From JAPSGM01 sp036258735 (GTDB taxonomy: Bacteria; Chloroflexota; Limnocylindria; QHBO01): a stretch of DNA of 32,412 nucleotides. The DNA lies in the NCBI GenBank assembly GCA_036258735.1, contig DATADC010000084.1, positions 1-32,412 of the forward strand, in the 5' to 3' direction. The notes below the pieces were generated by a model, which did no database searches, was not told where the DNA came from, and worked only from the letters and a program-made list of their open reading frames with translations. The position numbers were made by a program, and so were the translations under genes. Numbering within the stretch: position 1 is the stretch's first letter; the number at the start of each line of letters is the position of its first letter. Positions 21,642 to 28,515 of the stretch are shown here, in pieces.

Positions 21642-23042
21642 ATGCCGCGGGGTGAATCGGTCCAGATGGAGGTGGCGGGCCAGTCGGTCACCATCACCAA
21701 CCCGTCCAAGGTGTTCTTCCCCGAGATCGGCCTCACCAAGGGACAGCTGGTGGACTACTACGTGGCCGTCGCCGACGGCGCGTTGCGCGGCGTCCACGGC
21801 CGGCCCATGGCCCTCAAGCGCTTCGTGGACGGCATCACCGGCGAGGCGTTCTTCCAGAAGCGAGCGCCAAAGAGCGTCCCTCCGTTCGTGGAGACCGTGG
21901 AGCTGGCCTTCCCGTCGGGGCGCACCGCCGACGAGGTGGTCGTGACGAATGCCGCCGCGCTGGCCTGGGTCGTGAACCTCGGCTGCGTCGACCTGAACCC
22001 CCACCCCGTGCGGGCCGACGACCTCGAGCACCCCGATGAGCTGCGCGTCGACCTCGATCCCGGGCCCGGCGTGCCGTGGGCCGACGTCCGGAGCGTGGCC
22101 ACGGTCGTCCGCGAGGTCATGGACGAGCACGGCCTCGCCGGCTGGCCCAAGACGTCCGGCTCGCGTGGCATTCACGTGTACGCGCGCATCGAGCGCCGAT
22201 GGGGCTTCAGCCAGGTGCGCCGAGCCGCCCTGGCCCTGGCGCGCGAGGTCGAGCGTCTAGCGCCCGACATTTCCACCAGCAAGTGGTGGAAGGAGGAGCG
22301 CCACGGCGTGTTCATCGACTACAACCAAAACGCCAAGGACCGAACCGTGGCGTCCGCCTATTCGGTCCGCCCGGTCGCGAACGCGCAGGTTTCGGCTCCG
22401 CTCACCTGGGACGAGGTCCCGGACGCGGAGCTCGGCGACTTCACCGTCGCGACCATGAAGGACCGATACGCCCGCCTCGGCGACGTCGGCGCCGGCATCG
22501 ACGACGCGGTCGGCTCGCTCGACGGGCTGCTCGAACTGGCCGCCCGCGACGAGGCCTCCGGCCTGGGCGACGCGCCCTGGCCGCCGCACTACACCAAGGC
22601 CGAGGGCGAGCCGCCGCGCGTCCAGCCGTCCAAGCGCCGCATGGCCTGGACCGACAACCGTCCGCCCACCGATCCCAGCGCGCCGCGCGGGCGTGCCGGC
22701 TCGGTTGCGCCCGCCACGGTGGCGGGCTCCTACCGTCGTGCCGACGGGTCGGTGTCACCCACCGGGCGTCGCCGGTCGTCGCAGCCGCTCATCGTCGTCT
22801 CGCAGGCGAAGTCAAAGGACGAGGCGCTGGCCGGCCTCGAGCGCTGGAAAGGCCGTCACCCCGGTGCCGCGCGACGGCTGGCGCCGGACGACGTGCTGGT
22901 GGACGGCATGCGCGGCCGCTCGTCGCTGTGGTACCGGGTCCGTGTCAACCTCCGCCACGTCCCCGAGGCCGAGCGGCCGCCGCAGGAGACCCCCGACCCC
23001 GACTACGACCCCGTGCGGGAGTGGATGGGCGAGCGTCGCTAG
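21642..23042 (+). CDS. LigD-type DNA polymerase/primase (non-homologous end joining), with extra C-terminal module
   Basis: Fills gaps at DNA ends during end joining. Residues 1-300 are an archaeo-eukaryotic-primase PolDom: catalytic Asp137 and Asp139 (ELRVDLDPGPG), substrate loop SGSRGIHVYARIERRWGFS, and third Asp226 in FIDYNQNAKDRTVASAYSVR, at nearly the positions known in mycobacterial LigD. The protein is 466 residues and has no fused ligase or nuclease domain. After a Pro/Arg-rich linker (about 310-380) it has a distinct module (PLIVVSQAKSKDEALAGLER, then ADDVLVDGMRGRSSLWYR-like text) that I cannot assign. The ATG at 21642 is favoured over upstream in-frame codons that overlap the YihY gene. 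A separate ATP-dependent ligase lies 4.3 kb away. Confidence 0.9.
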   Translation: MPRGESVQMEVAGQSVTITNPSKVFFPEIGLTKGQLVDYYVAVADGALRGVHGRPMALKRFVDGITGEAFFQKRAPKSVPPFVETVELAFPSGRTADEVVVTNAAALAWVVNLGCVDLNPHPVRADDLEHPDELRVDLDPGPGVPWADVRSVATVVREVMDEHGLAGWPKTSGSRGIHVYARIERRWGFSQVRRAALALAREVERLAPDISTSKWWKEERHGVFIDYNQNAKDRTVASAYSVRPVANAQVSAPLTWDEVPDAELGDFTVATMKDRYARLGDVGAGIDDAVGSLDGLLELAARDEASGLGDAPWPPHYTKAEGEPPRVQPSKRRMAWTDNRPPTDPSAPRGRAGSVAPATVAGSYRRADGSVSPTGRRRSSQPLIVVSQAKSKDEALAGLERWKGRHPGAARRLAPDDVLVDGMRGRSSLWYRVRVNLRHVPEAERPPQETPDPDYDPVREWMGERR

Positions 23043-23048
23043 TTCCCG

Positions 23049-23099
23049 CCGCGCTCGCTCGGCGAGCGTAACGGCGAACGAACGGCCCAGCGAGCGCGG
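23049..23099. terminator. Bidirectional hairpin between convergent genes
   Basis: Perfect 11-base inverted repeat CCGCGCTCGCT / AGCGAGCGCGG around a 29-base loop, in the 72-base gap between the convergent polymerase and DUF6328 genes. No T-runs, but the placement suits a shared transcription end. Confidence 0.45.
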
Positions 23100-23114
23100 G
23101 GGGACGCCACTGCG

Positions 23115-23615
23115 TTACGAGGTGCCGTTCTCCCTGGCACGCCGCATCAGCGGCATCCCGAACCAGAACCACCCGAACCAGGCCGCATTCAGCGTGGCGA
23201 TCACCGCAGCCGGGACGCCCCCCAGGATGGACTCCACGACCAGGTAAACCGCGAACCCGATTGCCAGCAGGACGAGCACGCTGGCCACGATCACCAGGCG
23301 GCTCATCGTGAACAGCATCCGCTCCTTGTCCATCTCGCGGAAGCGCAGCCGATGGTAGGTGGTGGGCGCCATGAGCAGTGCCATCGCGGCACTGGTCGTC
23401 AACAGCGATGCCAGGTAGAGGACGCGCTCGAAGCCGGAGATCTCCCCGAAGCCACCGCTGAACGGCACGACGATCAGGAAGCCGAACAGGATCTCCACGC
23501 CGGGCAGCACCACCCGGATCTCCTCGAGCAGCTCACTGAGCTCCCGGTCCACCCGCTGCTTGGGGCTCTCGTCGGGCTGGGCACCGACGGTGTCCATCCT
23601 GCCTTCGTCGGCCAT
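23115..23615 (-). CDS. DUF6328-like membrane protein
   Basis: 166 residues. A charged N-terminus with RELSELLEEIRVVLPGVEIL leads into four hydrophobic helices (about 42-60, 70-90, 108-130 and 132-150). VLPGVEILFGFLIVVPFSGG and LLMAPTTYHRLRFRE match the pattern of the DUF6328 family of actinobacteria. Function unknown. The ATG at 23615 is preferred over TTG at 23624 because a TATCAT hexamer overlaps the TTG and ends eight bases before the ATG, consistent with a leaderless start. It stands alone, convergent with the LigD-type polymerase gene. Confidence 0.7.
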   Translation of the reverse strand: MADEGRMDTVGAQPDESPKQRVDRELSELLEEIRVVLPGVEILFGFLIVVPFSGGFGEISGFERVLYLASLLTTSAAMALLMAPTTYHRLRFREMDKERMLFTMSRLVIVASVLVLLAIGFAVYLVVESILGGVPAAVIATLNAAWFGWFWFGMPLMRRARENGTS

Positions 23616-23623
23616 GGCGGCCA

Positions 23624-23629
23624 ATGATA
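23624..23629 (-). promoter_or_regulatory. -10 element of the DUF6328 gene (leaderless type)
   Basis: TATCAT on the minus strand ends eight bases before the ATG at 23615. It is the same hexamer as upstream of pncA and tkt. Confidence 0.5.
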
Positions 23630-23641
23630 CGGACCGAGCTG

Positions 23642-24763
23642 TCAGGTCCCACTCGCCGTGACGTCGGCCACGAGCGAGCGGCCCACGATGCGCGACAGTC
23701 GCGCGACCTCCTCGTCGAGCGCCGCGTTCGGCGCGCTACCCGCCTCGAGGAACCACTCTACGCGCACGGTATCGCCCTCGAGCTGCCAGGTGCCGCTCAC
23801 CACGCCGCCGGCGAGCACCGCCGGTGAGATCCAGCCGCTCTGGCGGCTGACCGCCGAGCGCCGGGCGGGCGGCACGACGTGCGGGTCGTTCGTCCCGAGC
23901 CCAAGCACCCATTGGTCGAACCCGGGGACCAGCCGCACCGCGTCGGTTGGCTGCGCGGCCAGCAGCGAGTCGAGGTCATCGGCCATCACGAAGGCACGCT
24001 CGCCATCAAGCTCGACCTCGGCCATGCGGTCGCGCTCCGCGTTCCACCAGCTGCGAAGCATCCGCTTGCTGGCGGTCCACTGCGTCCAGCTGTGGAAGTT
24101 GTCGATGGTCGCGGGTCCATACGCCCCCAGGTATGCCTCGATTGCCGCGGGCGCAGCCTCCTCGATCGGCGGCAGGCCCCTCCAGCGCGGGCTCGACGCC
24201 GGATGCCGGAACGTCGCCCGTCCGCCCGTCCCCGCGCCGAAGCACAGCTCTCCCTGCCAGGCCAACGGCTTCAGCGCGGTGCCCCAGCTCTCGCGCAGCG
24301 GCCCGGCCAGGTGCCGGAGCTTGGTGCGGGAGGTGATGGCGCCGATGAGCTCTTCGCGCGTGAGCTCCCTGCCGTCCAGCGCCTCTCGAGCGGCGTCGAC
24401 CATGGCGGCGACCACCTCGGGCGTCATGCCGAACCACTTCACCCAGCCGGGCCCTTCCCACGGTTTCCGCGCCGCGATCAGCGAGAGGAAGATGCCGCCC
24501 TCCTCCGGGCTCAGCAGGTGCAGCGTGCCGCGCATGGCCCAGGTCCGGATCAGGCGTCCCTCGCGCAACGCGGCCGCCAGGGAACCAACCCGCGAGCTCG
24601 CGCAGCGGATGCGGATCGCGAGCTCGGCGGATGAAGGCACCTGGGCCTGGACGGCGCACAGGCGTCGCACGACGTCCGCCGCGTCATCGCCCTTCTCGGC
24701 GCCCAGGAGGTGACGCTCCAGCCGCCAGGAAAGCGCCTGCCGCCAGGTCACGCGCGGCGTCAT
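23642..24763 (-). CDS. Winged-helix DNA-binding protein, AlkZ/YcaQ-like DNA glycosylase family
   Basis: 373 residues of the HTH_42 family, whose studied members AlkZ and YcaQ remove alkylated bases or unhook interstrand cross-links. The N-terminal region holds VQAQ (Q39-A-Q41), corresponding to the catalytic QxQ of AlkZ, followed by PSSAELAIRIR. RTWAMRGTLHLLSPEEG is the family hallmark. Middle and C-terminal winged-helix parts include GRATFRHPASSPRWRGLPPI and LVPGFDQWVLGLGTND. The ATG at 24763 overlaps the GNAT stop as ATGA. It is last in a DUF885-GNAT-glycosylase operon. Glycosylase activity is inferred from the family; some relatives have none shown. Confidence 0.8.
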   Translation of the reverse strand: MTPRVTWRQALSWRLERHLLGAEKGDDAADVVRRLCAVQAQVPSSAELAIRIRCASSRVGSLAAALREGRLIRTWAMRGTLHLLSPEEGGIFLSLIAARKPWEGPGWVKWFGMTPEVVAAMVDAAREALDGRELTREELIGAITSRTKLRHLAGPLRESWGTALKPLAWQGELCFGAGTGGRATFRHPASSPRWRGLPPIEEAAPAAIEAYLGAYGPATIDNFHSWTQWTASKRMLRSWWNAERDRMAEVELDGERAFVMADDLDSLLAAQPTDAVRLVPGFDQWVLGLGTNDPHVVPPARRSAVSRQSGWISPAVLAGGVVSGTWQLEGDTVRVEWFLEAGSAPNAALDEEVARLSRIVGRSLVADVTASGT

Positions 24764-25341
24764 CGGGCCAGCCGTTCGGTGAGCCCGCGCTTGACCACCG
24801 GCCATTCGTCGGACAGGATCGAGTAGAAGACGGTGTCGCGCACGAACCCATCGGGCAGGCGCATGTGCCGGCGCAGGACGCCCTCACGCACGCCGCCGAT
24901 CCGCTCGATGGCGCGCTGCGAGCGCTCGTTGCGGGCATCGGTCTTGAGCGCGACGCGGGTGGCGCCCAGCTCGTCGAAGGCGTAGGTCAGCTGGAGCAGC
25001 TTGGCCTCGGTGTTCGCGGCCGTCCGCTGCTGTGACGGGGCGATCCAGGTCCAGCCGATCTCGAGGCGACCGTCGTACGCCGAGATGTCGCCGAAGCGCG
25101 TGGAGCCGATGGCGCGGCCGTCGGCGCACAGCACGGTCGCCCACGTGACGTACTCGCGTCGCAGCGCGTCAGCCAGGTACGCCGGCCAGGCCTCGGCCCC
25201 CTTCCAGAGCTGGCTCAGCGTGTAGCGGAAGGTGTCGGGGTCCTCCACGGCGGCCGCGAGCAGGTCGTCGCGGTGGCGCTCCTCGATCGGCTCCAGGCGT
25301 ACGTGGTTGCCGCTGAGCGTGACGCGTTGCGGTGGCTTCAA
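24760..25341 (-). CDS. GNAT-family N-acetyltransferase (RimJ/RimL-like)
   Basis: 193 residues. It opens VTLSGNHVRLEPIEERHRDD, as in RimJ/RimL-type acetyltransferases, continues with AIGSTRFGDISAYDGRLEIG, and has ATRVALKTDARNERSQRAIE then RIGGVREGVLRRHMRLPDG, the acetyl-CoA-binding and C-terminal motifs. It would transfer an acetyl group from acetyl-CoA to a protein N-terminus or small molecule; the substrate is unknown. The start is TTG at 25341, forming a TTGA overlap with the DUF885 stop; there is no strong Shine-Dalgarno, so coupling is likely. Its own stop overlaps the AlkZ-like start. Confidence 0.85.
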   Translation of the reverse strand: MKPPQRVTLSGNHVRLEPIEERHRDDLLAAAVEDPDTFRYTLSQLWKGAEAWPAYLADALRREYVTWATVLCADGRAIGSTRFGDISAYDGRLEIGWTWIAPSQQRTAANTEAKLLQLTYAFDELGATRVALKTDARNERSQRAIERIGGVREGVLRRHMRLPDGFVRDTVFYSILSDEWPVVKRGLTERLAR

Positions 25342-27092
25342 CGCGCCGGTGCGGAGATCGCTCCCTCGACCCAGCCCGGGATCTCCCGCCGGAGGGTCGC
25401 CAATGGCAGCGAGCCGTGGGCCAGCACCTCGTCGTGGAAGGCGCGCAGGTCGAAGCGGTCGCCGAGCTTCTCCGACACCTCCCGGCGCGCGCGCTCGATC
25501 TCGCGCTGGCCGATCTTGTAGGCCAGCGCCTGCGCCGGCCAGATCGTGTATCGGTCCACCTCGATCTCGGCGTCTACCATGGGCAGCGTCCCGCGCTCGT
25601 GCATGAAGGCGATCGCCTTGCGGCGCGGCCAGCGCATGGCATGCAGGCCGGAATCCACCACCAGGCGCGCAGCGCGGAAGGCCTGCGCGTCGAGCATGCC
25701 GAGGCGCTCGGCCTCCGAGACGTACAGGCCCATCTCGTCCGCCAGGCGCTCGCAGTACAGGCCCCAGCCCTCGACATAGGCCACGCCCGCCATCCGCGAG
25801 CCCAGGATCCGGAAGCGCGGCAGGTCCTTCAGCTCCATCTCGATCCCGATCTGGAAGTGATGGCCCGGCGTCGCCTCGTGGTAGGTGATGGCAGCGATCT
25901 TGTGGAGCTGGCGCTCCTGCGGCTGGTAGGTGTTGATGTAGTACTGGCCCTGCCGCGACCCGTCCACCGAGGGCTGCATGTAGAACGCGGGCGGCGTCTC
26001 GCGCTCCCGGTACTCCTCCACCGGCAGCACGACGCAGTTGGCCGATGGCAGCCGCCCGAAGTACGCCGGTGCCGCGGCAAAGGCACGCTCCGTCTGCTCC
26101 ACGGCCAGGCGCACCAGCGCCTCGCGGCTGTCCGTGCGATTGGCGGGGTCCGCAGCGAGCGCGGCCTTGTAGGCGTGCCGATCCTCGTGGCCCTGGCTGC
26201 GAGCGATCTCGTCCATCTCGGCCTCGATGTGCGCCAGGTCCTCAAGCCCGAAGGCGTGCACCTCCTCCGCGCTGGTGGCCACCGTGGTCTGCATCCGGAT
26301 GCTGAGCCGATACGCCTCATCCCCGTCCGGCACGCCCCACAGCCCCGGTTCGGGGCGGGCGATCGGCTCGTACTCGTTCGCCAGGAAGTCGCGCACCTGC
26401 CGCAGGGCGGGATACACGTGGTCGGCCGCCGCGTAGCGGACCCGGGTGCGGGCCTCGTCGTCGGCGACGCGTGCGAGCGTGACAGCCGGGAACTGCTCGC
26501 CGGGGAGCTCCAGCATTCGCTCGATCTGCTCGATCTGCTTGCGCACCGGCGCGGCGGCCTCCACGCGGCGATCGGCGATGCCCTCGCGCAGCGTGTCCAG
26601 GTACTGCTCCACGGCGGTCGGGAAGGCACGGAAGCGGGTCAGGAGCTTCTCCAGCGCCTCGGCCGACTCGGCGACCTGGTACTGGGCCACCATCACCGGC
26701 AGCGTCGCCACGCCCGAGATGTGGTTGATGGCCAGCTGGTGCAGCTTGCGATCCAGCGCCTCCAGGCCATTGCGGGCCACCAGGAGCAGCATGTCCCGCG
26801 TGATGACCTGCTCCGGCTGCAGGCGCTCCGGGTCGATGGCCTCCGCCTCGGCCAGCACCTCTCGATACGCCGCCGCATCGGCCGCCCGGCCGTCGGCGCC
26901 CAGGTCCGGCAGACGGTCGTCGTAGCGGTCGTCGCCCAGGATGGTGGCGTAGACCGGGTTGCGCTCCAGGACGCCCTCGAAGAAGCGATCCGCCAGCTCG
27001 TTGACGGCGGCGTTCGGGTCGCGCCTGGCGGCGCGCTTCGAATCGACGTCCTTCCTTGACTTCCGGCCAGTGGCGGTTGAATCGGCGGTCAC
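25338..27092 (-). CDS. DUF885-family putative metallopeptidase
   Basis: 584 residues matching the DUF885 family, thought to be zinc-dependent peptidases. The putative metal motif is AITYHEATPGHHFQIGIEME (His405, Glu406, then His411/412), with a further candidate ligand in YVEGWGLYCERLADEMGLY. No signal peptide is visible; the first 25 residues are polar and basic, so the protein is probably cytoplasmic. The start is GTG at 27092 with AGGAGG 11 bases upstream. First gene of a three-gene operon. Substrate unknown. Confidence 0.85.
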   Translation of the reverse strand: MTADSTATGRKSRKDVDSKRAARRDPNAAVNELADRFFEGVLERNPVYATILGDDRYDDRLPDLGADGRAADAAAYREVLAEAEAIDPERLQPEQVITRDMLLLVARNGLEALDRKLHQLAINHISGVATLPVMVAQYQVAESAEALEKLLTRFRAFPTAVEQYLDTLREGIADRRVEAAAPVRKQIEQIERMLELPGEQFPAVTLARVADDEARTRVRYAAADHVYPALRQVRDFLANEYEPIARPEPGLWGVPDGDEAYRLSIRMQTTVATSAEEVHAFGLEDLAHIEAEMDEIARSQGHEDRHAYKAALAADPANRTDSREALVRLAVEQTERAFAAAPAYFGRLPSANCVVLPVEEYRERETPPAFYMQPSVDGSRQGQYYINTYQPQERQLHKIAAITYHEATPGHHFQIGIEMELKDLPRFRILGSRMAGVAYVEGWGLYCERLADEMGLYVSEAERLGMLDAQAFRAARLVVDSGLHAMRWPRRKAIAFMHERGTLPMVDAEIEVDRYTIWPAQALAYKIGQREIERARREVSEKLGDRFDLRAFHDEVLAHGSLPLATLRREIPGWVEGAISAPAR

Positions 27093-27103
27093 GGACGCAC
27101 GGT

Positions 27104-27109
27104 CCTCCT
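27104..27109 (-). promoter_or_regulatory. Shine-Dalgarno of the DUF885 gene
   Basis: AGGAGG on the minus strand, 11 bases before the GTG at 27092; the spacing is longer than usual, but no other start fits it better. Confidence 0.5.
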
Positions 27110-27134
27110 GCGGCTCACTCGTTCGGCGTGGTGG

Positions 27135-27140
27135 AGTCTA
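27135..27140 (-). promoter_or_regulatory. Possible -10 element of the DUF885 operon
   Basis: TAGACT on the minus strand, about 43 bases before the GTG, giving a short leader that includes the Shine-Dalgarno. No clear -35. Confidence 0.35.
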
Positions 27141-27184
27141 GCGGGGAGCGTTTGACGCCCGCCCACCTGCCGGAATGTCACCAA

Positions 27185-27213
27185 GTCGCACGCCGCACGC
27201 CAAGGGGTGCGAC
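27185..27213. repeat. Inverted repeat in the ligase-DUF885 gap
   Basis: Seven-base arms GTCGCAC / GTGCGAC around a 15-base loop. It lies between the ligase 3' end and the DUF885 promoter and could end ligase transcription. The 285-base gap (27093-27377) otherwise shows only the DUF885 signals and a short palindrome at 27314-27326; no gene is seen. Confidence 0.35.
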
Positions 27214-27313
27214 GCCGTGCTCGCTCACCGCACCTTACGGACACGAAGCGCCGTTTCGTTTGTACGCGGAGTGCGCCACGCGAGCGCGCCCGCCATCCAG
27301 AGGGGCATTTCCG

Positions 27314-27326
27314 GGACAACTTGTCC
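27314..27326. promoter_or_regulatory. Operator-like palindrome
   Basis: Perfect six-base palindrome GGACAA-C-TTGTCC. It is AT-richer than its surroundings and lies 174 bases upstream of the possible DUF885 -10 and 52 bases after the ligase stop. A regulator site is possible; no cognate regulator is seen in the window. Confidence 0.3.
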
Positions 27327-27377
27327 GTTGCGTTCGCTGCGCGCACACGGCCGCCTCGGACGTGCGCGAGGAGGACT

Positions 27378-28472
27378 CTATCGCCCCCCGAAGAGGTCGG
27401 CCAGCAGCGCGGCGGGCGTCTCCTCCAGCTGGTCGTAGCGGCACTCGGACGGCGGCTTGTCCGGCCGCCAGCGGACGAAGGTGGTCCCGTGGCGGAATCG
27501 GTCGCCCTGGAGGTGGTCGAAGGCGACCTCGCACACCAGCTCGAGGCGCAGCGGCTCCCACGACAGGTCCTTGCCGCGGTTCCAGCGGGAGGTGGCCCCT
27601 GGGAGGCGACGCCCCGAGGCCGCCGCCTGCTCCTCCCACTCGCGCCACTGGCGCCACGGATGGCCCTCCAGCGCATCGCGGCGGTACGGCTCCAGGAAGG
27701 CCACCAGCTCGCGCCGCTGGTCGGCCTTGAACGACGAGGTCACGCCAACGTGCTGGAGGTGGCCGGCGTCGTTCCAGAGCCCAAGCAGGAGCGATCCGAC
27801 CATGGTGCCCGGCCCGTTCTTGTGCCAGCGGAAGCCGCCCACCACACAGTCGGCGGTGCGCAGGTGCTTGACCTTGGCCATCTCCCGCTTGCCGGGGACG
27901 TACGGCTGCTCCGCCCGCTTGGCGATGACCCCGTCCAGCCCGGCGCCCTCGAACTCGTCGAACCAGCGCCGGGCGGTGTCCGGGTCGGCCGTCGAAGGCG
28001 TGAGCAGGACCGATGGCGCCGCCTCGGCCCCGATCAGCCGCTCCAGCCGCGCGCGGCGCTCATCGAACGGCGCTTCGCGCAGGTCCCCGGCGGGATCGGC
28101 CAGGCAATCGAAGGCCACGAAGGAGGACGGGGTCTGCTCGGCCAGCATCGCGACCCGCGAGGCCGCGGGGTGAATGCGAAGCAGCAGCGCATCGAAGTCG
28201 AGGGCGCCGTCTCGCGCGATCACCACCTCGCCGTCGAGCACGAAACGCGCATCCGCCTCGCCCACGCGGCGGAGTGGCTCTTCCAGCTCTGGGAAGTATC
28301 GGTTCAGTGGCTTGAGGTCCCGCGATTGCACGTACACCTCCGGACCGTCGCGGAAGACGACGGCTCGAAAGCCGTCCCACTTGGGCTCGTAGCGCCAGCC
28401 GTCGCCCACGGGCAGCTCGGGCGTTGGCTTGGCCAGCATCGGTTCGATCGGAGGGGGAACGGGAAACGCCAT
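27378..28472 (-). CDS. ATP-dependent DNA ligase (LigC / LigD-ligase-like)
   Basis: Seals nicks with ATP; stand-alone enzyme of 364 residues. The adenylation motif is YEPKWDGFRAVVF, with Lys31 as the AMP acceptor. Then come SRDLKPL, FVLDGEVVI (motif III), GLDGVIAKR (motif IV) and MAKVKHLRTADCVVGG (motif V). The C-terminal OB fold (about 215-364) includes GSLLLGLWNDAGHLQHVG and VCEVAFDHLQGDRFRHGTTF, as in mycobacterial LigC and the LigD ligase domain. With the LigD-type polymerase in the same neighbourhood, a split end-joining system is likely. The ATG at 28472 lies eight bases after TATGAT. It is divergent from the beta-CASP gene across 43 bases. Confidence 0.93.
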   Translation of the reverse strand: MAFPVPPPIEPMLAKPTPELPVGDGWRYEPKWDGFRAVVFRDGPEVYVQSRDLKPLNRYFPELEEPLRRVGEADARFVLDGEVVIARDGALDFDALLLRIHPAASRVAMLAEQTPSSFVAFDCLADPAGDLREAPFDERRARLERLIGAEAAPSVLLTPSTADPDTARRWFDEFEGAGLDGVIAKRAEQPYVPGKREMAKVKHLRTADCVVGGFRWHKNGPGTMVGSLLLGLWNDAGHLQHVGVTSSFKADQRRELVAFLEPYRRDALEGHPWRQWREWEEQAAASGRRLPGATSRWNRGKDLSWEPLRLELVCEVAFDHLQGDRFRHGTTFVRWRPDKPPSECRYDQLEETPAALLADLFGGR

Positions 28473-28480
28473 TCGGCCCG

Positions 28481-28486
28481 ATCATA
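28481..28486 (-). promoter_or_regulatory. -10 element of the DNA ligase gene (leaderless type)
   Basis: TATGAT on the minus strand ends eight bases before the ligase ATG; the same hexamer precedes qcrC. Confidence 0.5.
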
Positions 28487-28501
28487 CGTGGCGGCCCGCG
28501 G

Positions 28502-28507
28502 CATACT
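28502..28507 (+). promoter_or_regulatory. Possible -10 element of the beta-CASP gene
   Basis: CATACT ends eight bases before the ATG at 28516. It lies in the same 43-base gap as the divergent ligase element, so the two promoters must overlap. Confidence 0.4.
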
Positions 28508-28515
28508 CGCGGGGT

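Noticed and set aside
27093..27377. tRNA or small gene in the ligase-DUF885 gap
   Set aside because: No cloverleaf or conserved TPsiC-like element and no frame with coding character could be found by eye.
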